From Gammaproteobacteria bacterium (lineage in GTDB: Bacteria; Pseudomonadota; Gammaproteobacteria; Pseudomonadales; Pseudohongiellaceae), in contig PBYU01000093.1 in NCBI GenBank assembly GCA_002730035.1, positions 1 to 45,695 on the forward strand: a stretch of DNA of 45,695 bases, in the 5' to 3' direction. The notes beneath the pieces are model-generated. The model was not told the DNA's origin. It made no database searches and saw only the letters and a list, made by a program, of their open reading frames with translations. Shown here in pieces: positions 1 to 9,546 of this stretch; position 1 is the first letter of the stretch, and each line of letters begins with the position of its first letter. Position numbers and translations under genes: made by a program.

Positions 1-1126
1 ATCCTTAGGCGGAGGCACGGTCAATGGTGTTTTCCGCCTCAGATATGAAAGTGTCGATCAGGATAATGCGCTGGATGACGCCGACGCGTTGACCCTGAGC
101 TCCAGACTTTCCTACACCACGAGAACTGTAAATGGATTTTCGGCGATGGTTGAGGTCAAAGATGTACGGACGGTGGCTGGAGTCGATAGCTATTCCGTAG
201 GGCCCACCGGTTTCAAGCCGGGCAGATATTCGGTGATTGCCGATCCGGAGACTACCGAGGTGGATCAGGCCTATCTGCAATATGGCAACGATCTTTTTAC
301 GGCAAAATTGGGCCGACAGCTAATCATTTATGACAATCACAGGTTCCTCGGTCATGTTGGCTGGCGCCAGGACCGGCAAACTTTCGACGCCGTTACTCTG
401 ACGGCAACTCCGATTGAGAATCTAAACCTGAGTTACAATTATATAGATGAGCGTGAACGCATCTTTGCCGAAGATGCCGATATCGACTCTGAGGATCACC
501 TGTTTCATGCCGCGTACGACACTCCCATCGGCACTCTAACCGGTTATGCCTATCTGCTTGAGCTACAAGACGGGCCCGATAACTCACTGGATACCTATGG
601 CCTGCGGCTCACCGGTAGCAGGGAAATCAACGGACTCGACGTGAGCTATCTACTGGAATACGCCGACCAGGAATCCGAGACTGAAACGGTGGAATATGAT
701 GCAGACTATTACCGCGTAGAGGGTGGTGTGACGCTCAACGGAGTGAATCTGCGGATAGGGTACGAAGAACTGGGCTCGGACGACGGTGCCTACGGTTTTG
801 CAACTCCACTCTCAACCCTGCACGCTCACAACGGGTGGGGGGACATGTTTCTTGCCACACCGGCTCAGGGTCTAACCGATGCCTACCTGAATGTCAGCGG
901 ACAGGCGTTCGCAGGTAACTGGTCGGTGGTCTATCACGAATTTGACGCCGAAGATGACTCCCCGCTGGTTGATGACCTGGGCGATGAGCTGGATCTGCAG
1001 TATGTGTATCCAGTAGCTGAAAACTACACACTGGGCATCAAGTACGCGAGGTATTCCAGGGGAGATGCAACAGCCGGTAAATCCGATACCGACAAATCCT
1101 GGGTTTGGCTAGAAGCTAGATTTTAG
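1..1126 (+). CDS. Alginate-export-like outer-membrane porin, 5' end missing
   Basis: The reading frame is open from base 2 to the stop at 1124-1126, so the gene starts upstream of the window and only the C-terminal ~374 residues are seen. The translation has alternating hydrophobic/polar strands rich in Tyr, Asp and Gly and ends in Ala-Arg-Phe, the aromatic C-terminus expected of an outer-membrane beta-barrel. The stretch LGRQLIIYDNHRFLG followed by WRQDRQTFDAV matches the pattern I recall for alginate-export (AlgE-like) family porins. Role inferred: diffusion channel for an organic substrate; the substrate cannot be told. It converges on the next gene with a hairpin between them. Confidence 0.75.
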   Translation, partial: SLGGGTVNGVFRLRYESVDQDNALDDADALTLSSRLSYTTRTVNGFSAMVEVKDVRTVAGVDSYSVGPTGFKPGRYSVIADPETTEVDQAYLQYGNDLFTAKLGRQLIIYDNHRFLGHVGWRQDRQTFDAVTLTATPIENLNLSYNYIDERERIFAEDADIDSEDHLFHAAYDTPIGTLTGYAYLLELQDGPDNSLDTYGLRLTGSREINGLDVSYLLEYADQESETETVEYDADYYRVEGGVTLNGVNLRIGYEELGSDDGAYGFATPLSTLHAHNGWGDMFLATPAQGLTDAYLNVSGQAFAGNWSVVYHEFDAEDDSPLVDDLGDELDLQYVYPVAENYTLGIKYARYSRGDATAGKSDTDKSWVWLEARF

Positions 1127-1178
1127 GGATCGATGCTGCCACGCGCGCCATATGACGAACAGTATGTAACCACCTTTT

Positions 1179-1206
1179 CATGTCGGCTCTCGTTAGAGTC
1201 GACATG
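1179..1206. terminator. Bidirectional hairpin between convergent genes
   Basis: A 12-bp stem (catgtcggctct with agagtcgacatg, one G-T pair) closes a 4-nt loop. It lies midway between the stops of the porin (+) and the secreted protein (-). A short T run precedes it on the plus strand but there is no clear U-tract after it, so termination strength is uncertain. Confidence 0.5.
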
Positions 1207-1262
1207 ATTCGTCGTCCTCCACCAGCAAAGCGATCTTTAGTCTGAGCAATGACTAGCTTCAG

Positions 1263-2294
1263 CTACTGCTCGTTTGAAGACCCGTTTTGCTCACGCCACT
1301 CTTTTTCCCGAACTCTGGCACCCATCAGCATGGCGGTCATGGCGTAGTTGCCTTCGTGGCAGGCATATTCGTATGGAACCTGATCCGACTTTGGCCACAC
1401 GAATTCTCCGCCATAGGAATCTACGTAATCCGGATCGTCCACCGTGAAGCTGTACATCAAACCACCTTCATTAATCGGGCTGAAGCGTTCAATAACGCGT
1501 CGCCCTTCATTCGGTTGGTAGGGCAGATCGAGGAAATTAACGGTTTCAACTACCAGGGTATCTTCTTCCCACCATCCGATTGAATCTCCATCCAGTGTGC
1601 TGAGTTCCGCCCCATTGTGCTCAGCGTCAATGCGGATGATGCGTGCCCAATGCATCCACTCGACATAGACCATCATGTAATCATCGGTCTGCACAATGGT
1701 TTTCAGGTTGTTGTACACCAGCGGGCGAATCGGAATTGAAGCGGTAGGCTGATAGATACACCGAACGCCAAGCACCGAATTTTCGGGGCCGTCGTAGGGC
1801 TGCTCACCGGTTTCCAGCCACCAGGCACCGTCTCTTTCGGGCCAGGCAAAGCGCGGCGCATTGGCTGCCTTCTCTCTTCCAACGGCAGTACGTTCGGGCA
1901 TGCGGCCATCTTCAGGATAGGTGAGAATCGAAGTGCGGTACTCGCCATCGATAGTAAAACCATCGTTGCCCCGGTCAAACCAGAAGTCATTGTAAGAGCC
2001 GATGTTGCCGCCGGCTTCGGGTGCGTTTCTTGCAGGATCACTGGGCACGGAATCAGCGGCCCTGGTGGAAGTTTCCCGCGCACGCATCGCCTCGACTTCC
2101 TCCGGCGTCAGCAACAGGCGATCACCGTATTGACTGGGTCGCTGAAAGGGAGTGAGGCTGGAAATATCGTAATTTCCGTTGAAATCCGGCTTGCCTGAAG
2201 CCGTACGGGGAAAATCATCCTGAGCACTGACCAGGATAGGAGTAGCCAGGGCGAATGGTACAAGAGCGATAATTGAGAGTATGGTTGTCTTCAT
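1263..2294 (-). CDS. Secreted protein of unknown function, 343 aa
   Basis: The start at 2294 is chosen because GGAGG lies five bases upstream of this ATG; an upstream ATG at 2327 would add 11 residues before the signal peptide. The N-terminus MKTTILSIIALVPFALATP followed by VSAQ is a Sec signal peptide, so the mature protein is periplasmic or extracellular. The mature part is rich in Trp, Tyr, Pro and acidic residues, with motifs such as FDGDSIGWWEEDTLVVET-like (GDSIGWWEEDTLVVET). I recognise this as a type of protein common in marine gammaproteobacteria and acidobacteria but know no function for it. No catalytic motif could be picked out. Confidence 0.8.
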   Translation of the reverse strand: MKTTILSIIALVPFALATPILVSAQDDFPRTASGKPDFNGNYDISSLTPFQRPSQYGDRLLLTPEEVEAMRARETSTRAADSVPSDPARNAPEAGGNIGSYNDFWFDRGNDGFTIDGEYRTSILTYPEDGRMPERTAVGREKAANAPRFAWPERDGAWWLETGEQPYDGPENSVLGVRCIYQPTASIPIRPLVYNNLKTIVQTDDYMMVYVEWMHWARIIRIDAEHNGAELSTLDGDSIGWWEEDTLVVETVNFLDLPYQPNEGRRVIERFSPINEGGLMYSFTVDDPDYVDSYGGEFVWPKSDQVPYEYACHEGNYAMTAMLMGARVREKEWREQNGSSNEQ

Positions 2295-2892
2295 GGTTTC
2301 CTCCAGGGGAAGGATTTTTAGTGACACTCTTCTAATTAACCGATTATTCCAGTAGTTTCAGATATCGTTTGTCTAACTATGCTGTATCGATTCATGCCAG
2401 TCTAACACAGGCATTTTCGGTAGTCTCATTGGGTGCTTAATAATATTATGCGGACTGTCTTCCATCTGATTACTGCCGCCGCTCTGCTCTGACAGATGTG
2501 GAAAGACTTAGATTTTGTGGAGAATTCACTTTTTAACCAATCGTTTCTTGCCCTACTCAGTGGCTGAGAAATCTACTTCTTCGGCCCATCTAAGCTTCGA
2601 TCTGGCTCACTCGGCAATCTGCCTCAGTTGACAAGAAATAATCTCCGCCCAGCTGTGCTCGAAGCGAGAATTATCCCCGCTCCTGGCACGCAATATCCTC
2701 CGAGATTGACGACAGATGCTAATTTGAGATGCAGACCTTTGGGATAGTTTCAGCCAGTGATACTCAATCTGGCTCAACTGAATCACGCTTCACCTGCCCC
2801 TCAGCGCCCCCGGATAGCATAGACTCCCACTACTAATAGCTTTATGCTCTAGCCAGCTACGAATAACACCAATAACAATGGAGGATTAACAT
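2295..2892. other. Intergenic gap between divergent genes
   Basis: About 600 bases between two divergently transcribed genes must hold both promoters. I looked for ORFs, tRNA-like folds, long inverted repeats and gene relics and saw none that I can support. Confidence 0.4.
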
Positions 2893-3741
2893 ATGCGTTC
2901 ATTCTTAGCACTGATTTTACTTTTTCTGTTGTCTGCACCGGCTTATAGCCAGCAGCTGGCGAGTTTCAATTCTGACGGTCTTACCTATGGCCACGTCCAC
3001 CTGAATGTCTCCGACATGGAACGGCACAAAGATATTTGGGTTAACCATTTCGGCGGCAGGGTGGTTGAAAAAGGCCGCAATGCCCAAGGCAACCCATTAC
3101 TAACTGCTGTCGTGCTGAACAACATGTTGGTCGCACTTACCCCCAGCGACCCCAGCATGCCATCGAACCAGACCGTTATGGATCACTTCGGATTCAAGGT
3201 CCGCAACATGGAAACATTTCTAAGCAAATGGGAAGCCGATGGGCTTCCAGTTACAACTGAAGAAGCCGGCTTCGGTGGGAGAACCTTTCTAGGCGCTGAG
3301 GGCCAGATTAACGCCTTCATAGATTTGCCTGGCGGTGCACGAGTTGAGCTACAGGAAGATCAGGGATTGCAGGCGGAAGTCACTGGCTACCATATTCATT
3401 TCAATCTTCAGGGGCACGAAGAGCTACTCGCCTGGTATACCGACGTGTTTGGTTTGGAGATCAGGCCACGGGGTCGAATCGCTACTACTACCAATGTTCC
3501 AGGCATGAACCTGAGTTTCGGAGGCGCTCAGGGCGAGCGTGCAGCGACTCAGGGTACCGCCATTGACCACATCGGTTTCGAAATCGACGGCCTCGAGGAT
3601 TTCTGTCGTGCATTAGAAGCTAAAGGAATTGAGTTTCAGGTACCCTACAGGGAAATTCCTGCAATCGATCTCAATATTGCTTACATCATCGATCCCAGGG
3701 GCGTTCGCATCGAATTCACCGAAGGATACGACGAATACTAG
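2893..3741 (+). CDS. Secreted VOC-fold (glyoxalase/dioxygenase superfamily) protein with two domains
   Basis: A GGAGGATTAACAT ribosome-binding site precedes the ATG. Residues 1-20 form a Sec signal peptide (SFLALILLFLLSAPAYSQQ). The rest contains two VOC modules: one from about residue 32 (YGHVHLNVSDMERHKDIWVNHFGG) and one from about residue 165 (GYHIHFNLQGHEELLAWYTD). Each starts with the H-containing first strand and the second ends with a Glu in RIEFTEGYDEY, fitting the usual H/E metal-binding pattern. VOC proteins include lyases, isomerases, dioxygenases and antibiotic-binding proteins. The export signal makes a periplasmic role likely; the substrate is unknown. It has no cotranscribed neighbour. 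Confidence 0.8.
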   Translation: MRSFLALILLFLLSAPAYSQQLASFNSDGLTYGHVHLNVSDMERHKDIWVNHFGGRVVEKGRNAQGNPLLTAVVLNNMLVALTPSDPSMPSNQTVMDHFGFKVRNMETFLSKWEADGLPVTTEEAGFGGRTFLGAEGQINAFIDLPGGARVELQEDQGLQAEVTGYHIHFNLQGHEELLAWYTDVFGLEIRPRGRIATTTNVPGMNLSFGGAQGERAATQGTAIDHIGFEIDGLEDFCRALEAKGIEFQVPYREIPAIDLNIAYIIDPRGVRIEFTEGYDEY

Positions 3742-3746
3742 TTCGG

Positions 3747-3783
3747 CTCTCCAGCCCAACAGCGACTCTGCTGGGCTGGAGAG
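3747..3783. terminator. 12-bp perfect hairpin after the VOC gene
   Basis: The arms ctctccagccca and tgggctggagag pair perfectly around a 13-nt loop, starting six bases after the stop codon. There is no long T run, but the position between converging genes suits a shared terminator. Confidence 0.6.
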
Positions 3784-3834
3784 TCCATGTGGCGCAGTGG
3801 CTCCACCAACTCGTCTGCACAAGCGCGACGTAGT

Positions 3835-4674
3835 TTATTCCAGGCAGCGTCGTGCAGAAGTCCATCGGGATTGCATGGTCATCCCTGGCACGGTGAAACA
3901 GGGGAGAAAATGGTGGATTTGTAGGCGTTCTGCCAATGAGCTGGCAATTGCCAGCTCAGTAGTTTCTGCTTGATCTTGTGTGTTGGCGATGAACTCTTCC
4001 AGGATTTCTTCGTTGTTACTCAGTATGTCGGAAAACTGGCAGCGCAGAGTTGTGGTATCGCACTCGTCATCAAGAGTCATATCCATCAGCTGCACTCCTG
4101 CTTGCAGAACAGAATCGTCGGGCAAACTAATTCGGCAAGAATCAAGAACCTGCAAATTCTTAATCTCGTTTGACAGATCCCTGTTCACCCTGACCTTGGC
4201 ACCGGACGTCGATATATCAATGACAGTTCCATCAATGCGCCCACCCATCGACAAGTAAAGAGTTACCGGAACTTCTTCAGCTAAGGATTCCAAATTGACA
4301 CGGGCAGACTTGCGTAACTGAGTGCAGCGAACTTCATAGGGTAGATCTACCTGATGTTCATGCCCGGATATAGCTGTCTCACTGTTGGCGGCCTTACTCA
4401 GTCGTGACTTGAATACAACAGAGAGTCCTCCACTTTGAGCGCGGAACATTAATGATTCGTTCCTTTTCTTCAGCAGATTGTCAAATTCGCCATCTACATA
4501 AAATGTGCCATCCCGAGCATCCACCGAAGTCAGCTTGAGATCGTGGGAAGTAACATGATTTTTTGTAACGAATAAATAGCTGGCCTGCCATTGCTTGGCT
4601 ATTGCCATCTGGAATAGTTGAATAATCTCTTTGCGGTGAGTAATGCTGCCATCTGTAATATTTAGAGCCGTCAT
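3835..4674 (-). CDS. YcgR-like PilZ-domain c-di-GMP-binding protein
   Basis: The start at 4674 is chosen because AAGGAAG lies eight to nine bases upstream; the frame extends 32 codons further but those residues look random. From this start the protein has 279 residues. Residues ~1-115 resemble the YcgR N-terminal (PilZN) barrel. The PilZ domain follows, with the c-di-GMP motif RKSAR (residues 121-125, RxxxR) and DISTSG (153-158, DxSxxG). Known family role: flagellar brake or other c-di-GMP effector. No flagellar gene is next to it, so the target is unknown. The C-terminal ~35 residues after the PilZ domain are not family-like. Confidence 0.85.
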   Translation of the reverse strand: MTALNITDGSITHRKEIIQLFQMAIAKQWQASYLFVTKNHVTSHDLKLTSVDARDGTFYVDGEFDNLLKKRNESLMFRAQSGGLSVVFKSRLSKAANSETAISGHEHQVDLPYEVRCTQLRKSARVNLESLAEEVPVTLYLSMGGRIDGTVIDISTSGAKVRVNRDLSNEIKNLQVLDSCRISLPDDSVLQAGVQLMDMTLDDECDTTTLRCQFSDILSNNEEILEEFIANTQDQAETTELAIASSLAERLQIHHFLPCFTVPGMTMQSRWTSARRCLE

Positions 4675-4991
4675 TTCTTTTCTTCCTTTACTTCGATTTT
4701 TTGCAGTAGCTGCTGGGGAAGTATTTTCTAATGTACAGAATACTGAAGCGGGTAAAAAATGTTGTGGCATGATTCACAAAAAATTGGAAAGGATTTAGCA
4801 AATAGTCAAACTGGGTCACAGTTTTGTCGACAGATTGGGCTTATCTGCCTGAAAAGCGGGATGAATTGCGGATCAGAGCAATCGGGGATCAAGCTGATTT
4901 CCTCGCTGATTTGGGTGGTGATTGATCACCTTAGCCCAGACTGTTGGAGGGCAGCTGTTCGGGTGAATGGCGATGACAGCCTGGGAATTCC
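4675..4991. other. Intergenic gap upstream of the PilZ gene
   Basis: Contains the ribosome-binding site and presumably the promoter of the PilZ gene on the minus strand. A short open stretch near 4820-4920 on the plus strand has coding-like composition but no recognisable family; I do not call a gene. Confidence 0.3.
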
Positions 4992-5040
4992 AGGATCAGG
5001 TCTCTAATTGAAGTCAGAGGGTTCCTAGAGACCTGATCCT
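4992..5040 (-). terminator. 14-bp perfect hairpin downstream of gcd
   Basis: The arms aggatcaggtctct and agagacctgatcct pair perfectly around a 21-nt loop, 15 bases beyond the gcd stop codon. No T run follows on the minus strand, so it may also act in mRNA protection. Confidence 0.55.
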
Positions 5041-5054
5041 AAAATTATTCTTTC

Positions 5055-7412
5055 TCAGTCTGGCAAATAGTAGGCGATGACATGACCTCCAGTATTTTCT
5101 CCGCTGTCGAGTGCATTGATACTCGTTTCTAATTGAAGACCCCCGCCACCGACAGGCACTGTCACCAGTACATATTGTTTACCCGAATCCGGGCTCACAT
5201 AGGTCATAGGCGTGGCAGTTGATGTTCCCGGTAACGCGTCCGTCCACACTTCTTCGCCGTTGTAGATATTTATTGCACGCATAGTGCCGTCCACCACGCC
5301 GCCTATAAAGATGAGCCCACCGCCTGTCACGATGGATCCGGCGTTGTAAAACATGCCCATTGGCAGGGGTAGTCGGCTGGGAATACCCAGAGGACCCTGG
5401 TCCTTGCCAGTGCCTAAGCCACGACGCCAGATCACTTCCTGGGAGGCCAGATCGACAACCGCCATCTCCCCGTACGGTGGCCGCAGGCATGGCGTAAAAA
5501 TGGGTGATAAAAAGAAGAAGGAGTAAGCCGCGTAAGGTGTCCCTGACTGAGCACCACCGATACCCAACTGTTCATTTCCGGTCAGCGTATCGCGTGGGAA
5601 TAATCTCACTACTGATGGATTGTGCATCGAATTGACGACCATTAGGTTATTGACCTCGTCGACAGCCACGCTGCCCCAATTCATGCCGCCCGCCACTCCC
5701 GGATAAACAAGTGAACCACCGGTTGAGGGTGGCGTAAGTGGGCCTTCATAACGCAAATTCCGGTACTGCAAACGACACAAGGCATGATCGAAAGGCGTTA
5801 TTCCCCACATATCCGCTTCCCTGATATAGTCGCGCGCAAAGGACGGCATACCGACAGAGAACGGCTGGGTCGCAGTTGTGGTTTCATCGGGCAGATCTGT
5901 TTGTGGCGTGGCCAATTCGGCTACTTCAGTCAGCGGTTCACCGGTTTCCCTGTCCAGCAAGAAAATCTCCGCCCTCTTGGTAGGAACGATGACAGCCTTG
6001 CGCAAGGTTCCATTGATTGGAATATCAACTAGTGTTGGCTGCGAAGGAACATCGTAGTCCCAAATATCGTGATGTGTAGTTTGAAAGTGCCACCTGACCC
6101 TTCCTGTTGCCGCCTCTAGCGCAACAACTGAACTTGCATACGTCTCCATGGCCTCACTGCGATGTCCGCCGTAGTAATCTGGTGTGGCATTGCCAGTGGG
6201 TAGGTAGATTAGCCCCAACTCTTCGTCGGCGCTTGTCAGACTCCATACATTGGGCGTACCACGCGTATAAGAATCTCCCTCTGGTGGTAAGCCGTTGCGG
6301 TCTTCGCGCCCCATGTCCCAGGCCCAGAGCAGGTCGCCGCTGATTGGGTCGAAACCGCGGACAACGCCAGAGGGTTCTTGGGTTTCCTGATTGTCTAGCA
6401 CCCAACCGCCAAGCACCAACACATTGCTTGCAATAGTTGGGGGCGAAGTAACGAAATAGAAGCCAGGCTTGACTTCACCCATGCCGGTTAACAAACTAAC
6501 TTCCCCATCGTCACCGAAATCAGCGCAGCGTTGACCGGTGTTCTTATTGACAGCGATCAATCTTGCATCCGTGGTTGCCGTAAAAATGCGTTCTTCACAC
6601 ACGCCGAGCGATCGAAATGAAGGCGCTTGATAGTAGGTTACTCCACGGCAGGTGTCCCAGAATCCAATGCGTGGAGTTTCGATTTCAGGGTCAAATCGCC
6701 AGCGCTCCTCCCCACTGTCGGGATCTAATGAAAGAATGATGTTTTGTCCCGTGCACAAATAGAGTCCGTCACCAACCTGTATGGGAGTCCCTTTAAATTC
6801 ACCGGGTACTCCAGTACGAATTTCCCAGGCGCGAACTAATTGATCGACATTTTCCAAGTTGATCTGATCAGTCGCCGCATATCGTGTTCCCTGCTTTGTA
6901 GCGCCGTAGTGAGTCCAATCACCGGTAACATTGTGAACTTCACCGGTACCGGCTGCACTCGGTGTGCCGACATAGTAGTTTGCATTGACGATATAAACCG
7001 TAACCAAAAAAACAAGCATTGCACCCGCAGTGATTTTGGCAGATTTTTGCATGAACAGCGGCGCAGGTTTGGTCTGTAATAAACCTCTGCGCACTCGTGG
7101 AAGTAGAAACCAGGGCCCTAGTACAGTGAACATCGCAACTCTGGGCATCAATGCCCAGGCATCGAGCCCCACTTCGTAAATCGACCAAAGGTAAGTGACT
7201 ATCAGGAAGATCCCATAGAGTTGAGCACCGCGATGATCGCCTTTAAAGAGTAAGACACTACAGGCCAGGAGTGTGATGCCGGCGAGTACGTAATACAGCG
7301 AACCACCGGCTAGTGTTAGCAAGACACCCAGGTACAACAGCGCGATTCCCGAAAGACCAATAACAACAGCGAGCGTCCGAGGTTTTGGATAGGCGGACAT
7401 GGAATTTGTCAT
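5055..7412 (-). CDS. gcd: Membrane-bound PQQ-dependent glucose dehydrogenase
   Basis: The protein has 785 residues, close to the usual ~790 of mGDH. Residues ~10-150 hold five predicted membrane helices with the anchor sequence ending KITAGAMLVFLVTVYIVNANYY. The periplasmic eight-bladed propeller follows, with GDWTHYGATKQGTRYAATDQI, the TCRGV segment, THHDIWDYDVPSQPTL and GGMNWGSVAVD, all typical of this family. Known role: oxidation of glucose (or other aldoses) to the lactone in the periplasm, passing electrons to ubiquinone through the membrane domain. AAGGAG lies six bases upstream of the ATG. It stands alone; no pqq synthesis genes are in the window. Confidence 0.95.
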   Translation of the reverse strand: MTNSMSAYPKPRTLAVVIGLSGIALLYLGVLLTLAGGSLYYVLAGITLLACSVLLFKGDHRGAQLYGIFLIVTYLWSIYEVGLDAWALMPRVAMFTVLGPWFLLPRVRRGLLQTKPAPLFMQKSAKITAGAMLVFLVTVYIVNANYYVGTPSAAGTGEVHNVTGDWTHYGATKQGTRYAATDQINLENVDQLVRAWEIRTGVPGEFKGTPIQVGDGLYLCTGQNIILSLDPDSGEERWRFDPEIETPRIGFWDTCRGVTYYQAPSFRSLGVCEERIFTATTDARLIAVNKNTGQRCADFGDDGEVSLLTGMGEVKPGFYFVTSPPTIASNVLVLGGWVLDNQETQEPSGVVRGFDPISGDLLWAWDMGREDRNGLPPEGDSYTRGTPNVWSLTSADEELGLIYLPTGNATPDYYGGHRSEAMETYASSVVALEAATGRVRWHFQTTHHDIWDYDVPSQPTLVDIPINGTLRKAVIVPTKRAEIFLLDRETGEPLTEVAELATPQTDLPDETTTATQPFSVGMPSFARDYIREADMWGITPFDHALCRLQYRNLRYEGPLTPPSTGGSLVYPGVAGGMNWGSVAVDEVNNLMVVNSMHNPSVVRLFPRDTLTGNEQLGIGGAQSGTPYAAYSFFFLSPIFTPCLRPPYGEMAVVDLASQEVIWRRGLGTGKDQGPLGIPSRLPLPMGMFYNAGSIVTGGGLIFIGGVVDGTMRAINIYNGEEVWTDALPGTSTATPMTYVSPDSGKQYVLVTVPVGGGGLQLETSINALDSGENTGGHVIAYYLPD

Positions 7413-7693
7413 ATCGAACTCCTTGGAATTGACAAACTAGTTTCTAAAACTTATTGAGAGACGTAAAAAATACAGTAGATTTGATATGGAATCCAAAAAT
7501 ATCGATCTAAGGATTACTGAAACCCATGCTTTTGGACATAGATGGCGGAAGCAACTGGTCTCTGGGCAAAAAGAGATATATCTTGCTGCTTTGACAAATT
7601 GGTTCATTCGAGTTCGAATATGCCTCAGATTTTGAAAATTGGCTTCTCAACACAGTTCTGTGCCCCATCATAATCAGAGTGAATTTCCCATTG

Positions 7694-8428
7694 ATGTCAA
7701 AATTTGTAAGAAGCATCCCGAATCTCCTGACGTTTGCCAGTGTTGGATGTGGATTCACTACGCTAGTCCAACTATTAGAACAGAACTACACCGCAGCCTT
7801 GATATGGATGTTCTTAGCCATATTATTCGATGGTCTCGATGGAAAAGCAGCAAATCTCTTAGGCGTTAAAACGGAATCGGGTCCAATATTAGACTCTCTT
7901 TCGGACGTGATCTCTTTTGCATTTCTACCAGGATTTAGCCTCTATCTATTTTTTAGCAGTGCGCCAGAAACACATGTGTTAACAAGTACGGCAGCCTGGG
8001 TAGTCGGGATTGGATATACATTGGGTGGTCTGATGCGTTTGGTTCGGTTTACCGTGTCACAATCCGATCGCGACCGTGGAGAAGGGTTTGTAGGACTGCC
8101 CTCACCGCCTCCAGCAGGTTTAATCATTGCATCCGTATCGTTAGCTGGCCAGTTTCCCGAAACGCTGTATCACCTGACTGGTCTGCTAATTTTCTGTTTG
8201 ATCATCGCTGTCAATGTTTACTTGATGACATTAAGTAACATCGTATATTGGCGCTGGGGAGGTCTGTGGATAACGCTTCAAAATGGCGCCTCAGCGGTCA
8301 TTGGAGCTATAGCTTATCTTTATCTCGGTACGATTGGAGCCTTTCTAGCCGTATTCTGTATAGCCTTCTGCGGCATCTATATTTACTCCCACATTGCCTT
8401 AGCAATTTTTCAAAAATTCAGAAAATAG
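7694..8428 (+). CDS. PssA-like CDP-alcohol phosphatidyltransferase
   Basis: Several membrane helices surround a CDP-alcohol phosphatidyltransferase signature: D46, D49, G50, G63, D67 and D71 (DGLDG... ESGPILDSLSD), followed by VISFAF as in phosphatidylserine synthases. The family joins CDP-diacylglycerol to serine or another alcohol, making membrane phospholipid. The N-terminus MSKFVRSIPNLLTFASV matches the usual PNL(F/L)T start, so I prefer this ATG; a GTG at 7679 would add five residues. Neither start has a clear ribosome-binding site. Odd point: the usual A-R after D-G-x-x is A53-N54, so the conserved arginine is missing. Alcohol specificity is therefore uncertain. Confidence 0.8.
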   Translation: MSKFVRSIPNLLTFASVGCGFTTLVQLLEQNYTAALIWMFLAILFDGLDGKAANLLGVKTESGPILDSLSDVISFAFLPGFSLYLFFSSAPETHVLTSTAAWVVGIGYTLGGLMRLVRFTVSQSDRDRGEGFVGLPSPPPAGLIIASVSLAGQFPETLYHLTGLLIFCLIIAVNVYLMTLSNIVYWRWGGLWITLQNGASAVIGAIAYLYLGTIGAFLAVFCIAFCGIYIYSHIALAIFQKFRK

Positions 8429-8823
8429 CGATATTGCCACCCATCAGTTGCCCTCTATTGCAGGTAATCTCCGAACATTACGATGCTATGAATCCAGCTG
8501 CACACGTGGGTATTTTGCTCTAGTTCGAGTGCTCCCTCATCCCTACAGGCTCCAAGCTAAGGGCTCTCATGCCATCAGATGGGACTCTTCAGGCCATTTA
8601 TCAGCTCCAGGGAAGAGCAGCTGGCATTCGTGAAACAATACAATTTTGAATGGGCAAGCGGTCTGGCGCTTCCAAAATTTTCATGAGGCCGATAACACCA
8701 ATTCCACTCGGCCTCTCCCCGGCCGCGGCTAGTGACTGGGTAAGCAAAATAGTGGATTATTCGCCCTCGTGGGCGCAATAGAAAAACTAAAATCAGATAC
8801 TAAATCAGGAAAAGACTAAGAAA
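8429..8823. other. Intergenic gap, no gene seen
   Basis: Nearly 400 bases between two plus-strand genes. It should hold the terminator of the first and promoter of the second. A short G+C hairpin (cgccc/gggcg near 8762-8776) is the only local structure. An open stretch of about 30 codons ending near 8651 has no recognisable family. Confidence 0.3.
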
Positions 8824-9546
8824 ATGAATATTGGTGTATTGCAGGCGGACTCGGTAAGGGAGGAATTTCAGGCCGATCATGGAGATTACCCCGATATGTT
8901 TGGTTACATGTTGAAACGTGCAGGACTCTTAGTGCTTGGAGAGCCGATCGATATCGCCAACTACAATGTCATTGAGGACGAATATCCCCGACACCTCGAT
9001 GAGTGTGACGGCTACATCATCACCGGCAGCAGGCAGAGTGTTTATGATGATGAACCCTGGATTCATCGTTTTCGCGAATTCCTTACCGAGCTGCATGCTG
9101 CGAAAAAAAAATTGGTGGGTATCTGCTTCGGTCATCAGCTGATCGCGGAGGCGCTGGGCGGTAAGACCGCACGGGCCAAGGTAGGATGGGGAGTCGGGGT
9201 GCACCGAAATAACATAGTACAGATGAAAGACTTTATGCAGCCGCCACTCGCTAATTATTCGGTCATTGTCAGTCATCAGGACCAGGTCACCCGCTTACCT
9301 GCCGAAGCAGAACTACTTGCGAGTAGTGATTTCTGCCCCAACTCCATGTATCAGATCGGCGACCATATCCTGAGCATTCAGGGCCATCCGGAATTCAGCA
9401 AGGACTATTCACGCGCCCTGATAGAGCTACGCCGAGGAATTATTGGCGAGACAGTGTACAAGCGCGCCATTAGGAGTCTTGACGAGGAGATTCACAACAG
9501 GATTCTAGCGAACTGGATCGTACGTTTTATAGTAGGCTGGCACTGA
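8824..9546 (+). CDS. Class I glutamine amidotransferase (GMP synthase GATase-like)
   Basis: The 240-residue protein shows the class I triad: C101 in GICFGHQ, H188 and E190 in QGHPEF. The oxyanion-type segment YIITGSRQSVYDDEPW lies at residues 64-80. The family releases ammonia from glutamine or hydrolyses gamma-glutamyl bonds; stand-alone members of this type include gamma-glutamyl-amine hydrolases. It converges on, and overlaps by 20 bp, the broken Rieske gene. Because the adjacent operon looks like methylated-amine catabolism, a gamma-glutamyl-amide substrate is possible, but that is inference from neighbourhood. Confidence 0.85.
   Translation: MNIGVLQADSVREEFQADHGDYPDMFGYMLKRAGLLVLGEPIDIANYNVIEDEYPRHLDECDGYIITGSRQSVYDDEPWIHRFREFLTELHAAKKKLVGICFGHQLIAEALGGKTARAKVGWGVGVHRNNIVQMKDFMQPPLANYSVIVSHQDQVTRLPAEAELLASSDFCPNSMYQIGDHILSIQGHPEFSKDYSRALIELRRGIIGETVYKRAIRSLDEEIHNRILANWIVRFIVGWH

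Noticed and set aside
4759..5007. Plus-strand ORF of 82 codons between the PilZ and gcd genes
   Set aside because: No ribosome-binding site, no recognisable family, and it overlaps the PilZ leader; a different frame looks slightly more coding-like but is also unassignable.
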